A DNA stretch of 42,500 nucleotides from Mesostigma viride (Eukaryota; Streptophyta; Mesostigmatophyceae; Mesostigmatales; Mesostigmataceae), in the NCBI GenBank assembly GCA_009746045.1, contig RPFO01000819.1:1096608-1139107 (forward strand), written 5' to 3'. Positions 23,601 to 32,600 of this stretch are shown here, piece by piece (position 1 is the first letter of the stretch; each line of letters opens with the position of its first letter). The notes beneath the pieces were generated by a model, which did no database searches, was not told where the DNA came from, and worked only from the letters and a program-made list of their open reading frames with translations. Position numbers and translations under genes: made by a program.

Positions 23601-26600
23601 GAAACAAACAAGGGAACGTGTTGGCGTTGTCGCCCTCATGCTTCGGCATCGCCGTGGTTAAAGGGTCTCAGGTTCATTATACAACACCATCTTTGGCAAG
23701 GAATGTTGTGAAAGACCCTTGCAGTAGTTGGCTGGGTGTTCTTATTATTCTTTGGGTATTTCTCTAATAAGCTCAGCCTTTTTTTGTCGACCTTTTTCCT
23801 GTTGATTTGTTCTCGCTCTGTGCGTTTCGGTTGGGCCTGTTTGGTTCCCGCTCAGTAGAGTGCTGGACTAGCTTGGCCTAGAATGCGTTCTTTATAGAGC
23901 ACGGGGCTAGCTTGAGCTGTGAGTTTGGATCTGTGCAAGAACCTACTATGTTGTGACGAGAGCGGAGACCCCCCGATTGGAAGGTTGCATCGCATTTAGT
24001 TACACAGGTTCGGCCGACTACTGACAGCAAGGTTTCTTGGTGGTGCTGGTGCATAACGCTGCCCTCCCCCCGGCATGCATCCCCATTGGCAGGGCCATGT
24101 TCCTGCCCAACCTGCTGGCTCGTCCGCAGCGCCTGCTGCCACGCCATGGTGCCCTCCCAACGCTCCCCTCCTTCCGGCGGATGACCCCGGCCTATCCACC
24201 CAGGTAGGCACGCCCAGTGTTTCCACCAATTTTGGCACGCCCAGCCTCTCCGGCAAGGGCACGGGCGCTTCTGGCACGGGCCAACCAGGCCCGCGGGGAG
24301 AGAGCCATGGTTGGGGCGGTAACAGCAATTACCTGCCCAACCAGGCGGATCCCACCTGGACGCCCCCGCTGGCCCCCATTCCCCTGCCCAAGGGGGCCAA
24401 AACGGGGCCTGTGGATGCCCCGCTCGCTCCCCAGCAAGCCTTCTCTGGTGCCTCCACTCGTCACGCAGGCGCGCATGGTTCCAGTGGCTGCCACCAGTCG
24501 CTGGACAAGTCGAACGGCGGCGACACACGGTACAACAATCAAGGGACAAACAAGCCGGGGGCCGTACCTTGTGGGCCGCCACTGCCCCACTCCGCGCTGC
24601 TATCGAATGGCACTGGGTTGTCCACGTGGCAAGCAGGTGGGGTGTCCGCCACTGGGCAAGCAAGCGCCTTGTCATCGACGTCGTCGCGGCTGTTGCTCAC
24701 GTTTGAGGCGGCAGTGCCGGGGCCTCGCTCCGCCATCCCACCACCTTCCTCCCTAGCCTCCACATCAACAGGCACCGTGCTCCCTACTTCATCATCGTCA
24801 TCATCGTCATCATCCACAGCACTCCCATCCTCCTCCTTTACATCATCATCCTCCTTTACATCATCATCATCCTCCGCCCCCCTGGGGTCGTCAGCAGCCG
24901 CGGTCAAGAGCACCGCATCATCGTCGTCGTCATCACTGTCATCAACGGGGGTGGTGGGGCGGCCGCCAGCAGATGTGGAGAAGACAGCACGCATCGCGCG
25001 GTTCGACCAGAAGCTGCTGACTGCCATGTACAGGTGAGGCACATGTGTAAGTAAGGTGCATGTGCAGGTGAGCCGCACATGGTGAACGACGTGGGTGTCC
25101 TGCTAAGTGTGAGCGGCATGGGTATAGCTAGCACTTGAGGTGTGCTGCTGACCAGGTGGGTGAACCTAGCACTTGAGGTGTGCTGCTGACCAGGTGGGTG
25201 AACCTAGCACTTGAGGTGTGCTGCTGACCAGGTGGGTAAATCTAGCACTTGAGGTGGGCTGCTGACCACCGCCCGCCATCTATGGTGTCGGTTTTTGTGT
25301 GGATGACGGTTTCCCGGAAGGCAGAGTTTGAGCTAGTACAAGCGTCAGCCTTGTGGTACCATTCACATGAAAATCAACACGGGTACTTCTATACTAGGGT
25401 ACTTCTATACTAGGGTACTTCTATACTAGGGTACTTCTATACTAGGGTACTTCTAAACTAGGGTACTTCTATACTAGGGTACATGTATACTAGGGTACTT
25501 CTATACTATGGTACTTCTATGCTAGGGTACTTCTATACTAGTGTGGATTATCTTAAGCGTCCTGTGCATGATTCAAGAACGATGGGTGGAGAAACTTCCA
25601 GGTCAGGGTCAGGCAGTCTTTCTCGGAGAAATGCACCGCAGGCCGGGTAAGGCCATCGAGTCGCCTCATGCACCGCAGGGAAGGCCATCGAGTCGCCTCA
25701 TGCACCGCAGGGAAGGCCATCGAGTCGCCTCATGCACCGCAGGGAAGGCCATCGAGTCGCCTCATGCACCGCAGGGAAGGCCATCGAGTCACCTCATGCA
25801 CCGCAGGGAAGGCCATCGAGTCGCCTCATGCACCGCAGGGAAGGCCATCGAGTCGCCTCATGCACCGCAGGGAAGGCCATCGAGTCGCCTCATGCACCGC
25901 AGGGAAGGCCATCGAGTCACCTCATGCACCGCAGGGAAGGCCATCGAGTCGCCTCATGCACCGCAGGGAAGGCCATCGAGTCGCCTCATGCACCGCAGGG
26001 AAGGCCATCGAGTCGCCTCATGCACCGCAGGGAAGGCCATCGAGTCGCCTCATGCACCGCAGGGAAGGCCATCGAGTCGCCTCATGCACCGCAGGGAAGG
26101 CCATCGAGTCGCCTCATGCACCGCAGGGAAGGCCATCGCGTCGCCTCATGCACCGCAGGGAAGGCCATCGAGTCGCCTCATGCACCGCAGGGAAGGCCAT
26201 CGAGTCGCCTCATGCACCGCAGGGAAGGCCATCGAGTCGCCTCATGCACCGCAGGGAAGGCCATCGAGTCGCCTCATGCACCGCAGGGAAGGCCATCGAG
26301 TCGCCTCATGCACCGCAGGGAAGGCCATCGAGTCGCCTCATGCACCGCAGGGAAGGCCATCGAGTCGCCTCATGCACCGCAGGGAAGGCCATCGAGTCGC
26401 CTCATGCACCGCAGGGAAGGCCATCGAGTCGCCTCATGCACCGCAGGGAAGGCCATCGAGTCGCCTCATGCACCGCAGGGAAGGCCATCGAGTCGCCTCA
26501 TGCACCGCAGGGAAGGCCATCGAGTCGCCTCATGCACCACAGGGAAGGCCATCGAGTCGCCTCATGCACCGCAGGGAAGGCCATCGCGTCGCCTCATGCA

Positions 26601-29600
26601 CCGCAGGGAAGGCCATCGAGTCGCCTCATGCACCGCAGGGAAGGCCATCGAGTCGCCTCATGCACCGCAGGGAAGGCCATCGAGTCGCCTCATGCACCAC
26701 AGGGAAGGCCATCGAGTCGCCTCATGCACCGCAGGGAAGGCCATCGAGTCGCCTCATGCACCGCAGGGAAGGCCATCGAGTCGCCTCATGCACCGCAGGG
26801 AAGGCCATCGAGTCACCTCATGCACCGCAGGGAAGGCCATCGAGTCGCCTCATGCACCGCAGGGAAGGCCATCGAGTCGCCTCATGCACCGCAGAGAAGG
26901 CAATCGAGTCGCCTCATGCACCGCAGGGAAGGCCATCGAGTCGCCTCATGCACCGCAGGGAAGGCCATCGAGTCGCCTCATGCACCGCAGGGAAGGCCAT
27001 CGAGTCGCCTCATGCACCGCAGGGAAGGCAATCGAGTCGCCTCATGCACCGCAGAGAAGGCCATCGAGTCGCCTCATGCACCGCAGGGAAGGCCATCGAG
27101 TCGCCTCATGCACCGCAGGGAAGGCCATCGAGTCGCCTCATGCACCGCAGGGAAGGCCATCGAGTCGCCTCATGCACCGCAGGGAAGGCCATCGAGTCGC
27201 CTCATGCACCGCAGGGAAGGCAATCGAGTCGCCTCATGCACCGCAGGGAAGGCCATCGAGTCGCCTCATGCACCGCAGGGAAGGCCATCGAGTCGCCTCA
27301 TGCACCGCAGGGAAGGCCATCGCGTCGCCTCATGCACCGCAGGGAAGGCAATCGAGTCGCCTCATGCACCGCAGGGAAGGCCATCGAGTCGCCTCATGCA
27401 CCGCAGGGAAGGCCATCGAGTCGCCTCATGCACCGCAGGGAAGGCCATCGCGTCGCCTCATGCACCGCAGGGAAGGCCATCGCGTCGCCTCATGCACCGC
27501 AGGGAAGGCAATCGAGTCGCCTCATGCACCGCAGGGAAGGCCATCGAGTCGCCTCATGCACCGCAGGGAAGGCCATCGAGTCGCCTCATGCACCGCAGGC
27601 AGGGGAAGGCCATCGAGTCGCCTCATGCACCGCAGGGAAGGCCATCGAGTCGCCTCATGCACCGCAGGGAAGGCCATCGAGTCGCCTCATGCACCGCAGG
27701 GAAGGCAATCGAGTCGCCTCATGCACCGCAGGGAAGGCAATCGAGTCGCCTCATGCACCGCAGGGAAGGCACCACAAACCAGGCGTACAGGGAGCGAAAT
27801 TTCAGGGATCATTCTGCGGCAAATCTGACCGTTTTAGTTTGCACCCCTTCATCGGTCGTTTGCTGTGTTTTGACAAACAACTCTGCACACGATTGTAAAT
27901 TATTGGTACTTGTCCGCTGCCAAAGGGGCAAAGTTTGTCTCCGTTACGGGGCAACACTAAGGCGCGACACAATGGGGCAAGACAAAGGGGCATCGTGCAT
28001 CTTCTGCGCATTCCGAGGGTATCTCCTGCGGTTGCCCGAGACGCCCAAACCCGGGCGTGATAGAGCACGGAGTTTATCCATTGTGAGCGTCGCAGCTGCG
28101 GTCGATGACGAGCACATCGCTTCAGGGCAGCAGTCGGTTTGGGATTGAGTTTTGGAGCACTCTAATTGCCCGAGAGCTTAGCAAGGTTGCCTGAGAGCTT
28201 CGCAAAGGTTGCCTGAGAGCTTTAGTGAAGGTTGCCTGAGAGCGCTCCGACCTGACCTTGTGCTCATTGCATGCCCTGTACATGGGTCTTGACGGTTGCC
28301 ACCTGTTCGTCCCCCCCCCCCCATGCTCGCATGCTCGCATGCACACACACGCACACACACACACGCACGCACACGCACACACGCACACACACGCACACAC
28401 ACACACACACACACGACCACAGCCTGCGGAAGCAAAGGGTGCAGCCTTCCCCTGAGAACATTCGCGAGGCGTTGGTCGACCTGTTCCCGTCCGATGGCGA
28501 CGTTGGTACGAGTTGTGCAAAATAATTCCAATAGGGTTAGGAGAGATATGCTACTGTACTGGCGATGTCGTTACGCGCCGTGCACTACCTGCCGCATCGC
28601 GTGCGTGTGCCTATACTAGCGCGCGTGGCGATGTCGTTACGCGCTGTACACATTACGGCACTAGCAATATCCCAGTAACATTATTTGCACTGGCACGCCG
28701 TCGTGTGGCTGCCTCACAAGCATGCTGTCGCCTGTCACCGGGACAACGCTGGAGGCGTCGATCCCTCATCTCCTTCATTCCTCAACTCTTTTATCCTTTG
28801 TCGTGTGCACGGCATGATGCTGGTGCAGGCATTTGGCGGTTTTGCTCTTCATGATGGATTTGGCAGTTTGCAGAGGGCACTTTCAGGCGGTACCACCTGT
28901 CGTTCCCTCATTTGATGTAATGGGCTTTTGCCGTGGCCGGTAGCGGTTGCCCTACTAGGCTGCATGGAAGCAGTGTTAGGGTCATTTCTTGACGCCCCGC
29001 GTAAGTACTATTCGATGATTGATCTGACAACCATCAAGCTATGCATCCGCATTCCTTGTGCGGCTCTATCAGGAGTGGTGACGGCGGTTGGGGCCAGCAG
29101 AATGGATGCACCACGGTCGCATGTTGGTGTTGGCGTCCACTTTAGGAGGTCAGCAGAACCTTCTGCACTGGAAGGGACGACGGCGTGGGCTCCTCAACTC
29201 ATTACTCCCGGCCTTATTAAGAGTATTCCTGGCAATCTCAATGTTAATCTTATTGGTGCCACGCTACCAACTGTGCGTGCTCGGCGACAGCGCTCGCGAC
29301 ATCATCGCCCGCATCGTGGTCGGCCGTGGTGGACGCGGTGGTGGCCAAGAAGGAATATCTGCGCGGCCGCGACGCGAGTGGGGACTACATCATCCTGCCG
29401 TCGACGATGCGGGTGTGGGAGTACCGCATGTGAGTGTATGCCTGCATCTGTATGTGCATCCACCCACCCACCCATCCATCCACCCACCCACCCACCCACC
29501 CACCCACCCACCCACCCACCCACCCACCCACCCACCCACCCACCCACCCACCCACCCACCCACCCATCCCACCCACCCACCCACCCACCCACTCCCAACG

Positions 29601-32600
29601 ACCAGCAAAGAGGCACCAGGCGCTGCCTCCCAGTGCAGCCGTGGCCTGTCCTCTGCGGTGTCACTGCTCGGCACCCACGGCCCTGTGTACACAAAAGGGG
29701 GCGATGGGGCATGTTTGCTGCTTCTGCCATGCCAACCTATTCGGCGTGCCATTATTGGGAGCTTCTTCCATGCCAACCTATTGGGCGTGCCATTATTGGG
29801 AGCCTCTTCGTTATCGTGAGGCAGTGTGAGCGGCTGGGGCATCCCGGTCTCTTGCGTTCCGTTATGCTTGCGCACTCGGCCACCAGGCACCTGGTCCACC
29901 ATTATCGCAAGCAACCAAGTAAGGGGTTGCCTTGCGGAAGCCCTAGTGACCTCCCACAGAAAAGGTGAGGGGAGAGAACCTGCCTGTAGTGATGCCGTCC
30001 CCCCCTTTAGAGATGCCATTGCCTCCCTCCCTTGGAATCCTCTTGCCGCCGTCCCAAACACGCACAGGCACACCCAAACATCCACGTGCCCTTGCTTTTT
30101 CCCACCCCGCTGGATTTTCTTTCGGCCCCTTTTGCTGCCCGGTGAATCGCCCGGTCATAACTTCCCCCATCCCTTGCACTTGCACTCGCCGCCAGGCCGG
30201 GCGACTCGCACGACCCCTTTGACCCGCTCGCGTGGCGCGCGCTTCTCGAGTTCCTCGTGACGCCGCTGGGGCAGGACGCGGCCCGCCGGCTGAGCGGGGG
30301 GTACGTGCGTGCACACAGGCAAACACCTGCAGCGGTCACGATGCGTAGATGCAGGGGTGGCCTTGCGCAGCCGTCATGTGCTGCTGTGGGACGCAACCCG
30401 GCAGCTCCATCAGGGGGACCATCACACCCCCATGTGTGTGTGTGCGCGCAGGCTCAGACTTGCACTGATCATGGCGCCTATCGCAGCGCATTTGTTTCAT
30501 GGGGTGCATGCATCTGGTCGGGCTATCTGGTGCCGCAGCATTATTGTCGTGAAGCCATGGCGCTTGTCAGTTGCATCATCCTTGGATGCAGCCTTGGATA
30601 CACGCTTATGCGGCATTTCTTTTAATCTGCCATGTTGCTACAATGGCGTGGGGTGCATGTGTGCAGCGGCACATTTGCGCCGTAAAGTATGCGAGGATGT
30701 GCAGAGTTGTACTCTTGGTTCCACCCTGTCCTACTACGACGACGACGACTACTACTACTACTACTACTAGTACTACTACTACTCCTTCTCCTCCTCCTCC
30801 TACGACGAGGACGACTAGTACTAGTACTAGTACTAGTAATACTACTAGTACTCCTCCTCCTCCTCCTCCTCCTCCTCCTCCTGCTCCTGCTCCTCCTCCT
30901 CCTCCTCCTCCTCCTCCTCCTCCTCCTCCTCCTCCTCCTCCTCCTCCTCCTCCTCCTCCTCCTCCTCCTCCTCCTCCTCCTCCTCCTCCTCCTCCTCCTC
31001 CTCCTCCTCCTCCTCCTCCTCCTCCTCCTCCTCCTCCTCCTCCTCCTCCTCCTCCTCCTCCTCTCTTCCTCCTCTCTTTTTCTTGAGTACCGCCTCCCTT
31101 ACATTCACCATCCATGGTCCCCCTGTCTGCCTTCTTCCATTCTCTCCCGCATGTCTCTCTCCCACCACCTCTCTGTCCCTCTTCCCTTTCCCTCCTATCA
31201 AATCTCCCCTGCCCCCTCACTTGGTTCGCCCTCCGCTTTATCTGCCCCCCCCCCCCCCCCCCCTTACCGCCCCCTCCCCACCGCCACCGCAGGCTCAGCC
31301 GCTTTCGCTTTGCCAAGCTGCTTCAGAGCCAGCCATGGAGCGTTTTGTGCACGCTGCAAGTGGGCGAGCTAATGCACATGACGCAGCTGGCGGTGGCCAG
31401 GGGGCTTCTGTGGCCGGGGCAACACGGCACCGGGAATGCGATCAGCAACGCTGGCAACACGATCACTCCGGGCAGCACCACGGCCACCATCGGCAACTAC
31501 ACCAGCAGCAGTCATGGCGTGGCCACTGCCAGCAACTACAATAGCAGCTACAATAGCAACAGCGGCGGCGCCGGATATGCAAGCAGTGCTGGCGGCAGCG
31601 AGACCACGCGCGGAAACCTGCGAGGGAACGCCGATGCTTACGCCAGTGGCAAGGCCTGTGGCTTTCCCACCCAGGTCTCTGGCACAAGCAGGGACCCAGG
31701 AGGCAACAGGTCGACCTCCGAGAGCGGCAGTCGTCTGAAGGGCGGCTCTATATATCCGACTGGCAGCGGCACGGGGGCACCCAGAAAGGCACAGAATAGC
31801 TTTGCGGCGATCGCCGCAGGCAAGGGCAGCCCACCCAAGCCATCGTTGGGCGCTGCTGCTCTCGATGAGCTATCTCCCTCCCGCCATCTGCTGGCCCCGT
31901 GGGCGCCCGCGCTACCGGAGACCCGGCTATTCGACCACAGGGCGCCCACCCCCGCGCAAGCGGCAGCCCTCGCCCGGTCCAGCAGCGCAGCCCCCGCCTC
32001 GTTTCGTGCGGGCGCCAGCAGCGGCACCTCGCAGGGCGGGTCGTCCACGGGGGCCGCCGTGCCGTCCTCGCGGCCCACCATTGAGCTCTTGATGCGCCCG
32101 CAGCCGGGTAGCCTTGGAGCGGGTCCTTCGCATCATGATTCTAGCGGCCGCATGGGAGGCTCTCGCGTGGCCACCGGGGGCAGCGCACCGCCCGCACACG
32201 GTTCGCTGGGTTCCAAGCCCCTTGCCCAGGGCAAGTCGTGCACCCAGGCCAAGGGCAGCGGGTCGGACACCATGGTCGCCGCCATGATGCTTGCCGACTC
32301 CGTCCTACAAGAACAGTCGCTGCGGCCTGCCGGTTGGGGCACGTCGTTGTCTGCGTTGGCAGCGGGGCAGGCGGCGGCGCGGCAGGAGGATGCCACCACG
32401 GTCGCGAGCAAGCCGGCCAAGGCAAGGGGGGTGGGACCTGAGTCTGCACAGCCACGCACACAAAGGAGCAAGCAAGCCACCACAGCAACCTCCACTGGGG
32501 GGGTCGAGGAGCAAGGGGTGCGGGCCATCCCAGGGGTGAAGTCTGGCACTAGCATGACCACTGCGGCGGTAAAGTCTGGTGGTGGTTTGACCAGTGGGGG

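Larger units (their letters stand above)
25034..28422 (+). other. Intron 6 of the NYN gene, 3.4 kb
   Basis: Donor GTGAGG and acceptor ACGACCACAG. It carries, in order, a 38-bp array, a 16-bp array, the 32-bp array, a ~29-bp repeat and a CA-rich microsatellite next to the acceptor. Removing it joins LLTAMY to SLRKQRVQPSPENI in frame, a segment conserved in plant relatives. Confidence 0.8.

Noticed and set aside
25541-28148. Plus-strand frames of 700-830 codons with a His/Arg/Ser-rich 32-residue cycle
   Set aside because: All three frames are equally open through the 32-bp satellite, and splicing the region out joins conserved flanking exons in frame.
29302-30085. Gly-Gly-Trp-Val and Pro-Thr-His repeat proteins
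   Set aside because: These are translations of the (CCCA)n microsatellite. The same false frames appear at 40706-41091.
30571-31316. Poly-Pro, poly-Leu, poly-Gly and poly-Glu proteins
   Set aside because: These are translations of the (CTC)n tract in intron 9 in different frames and strands.
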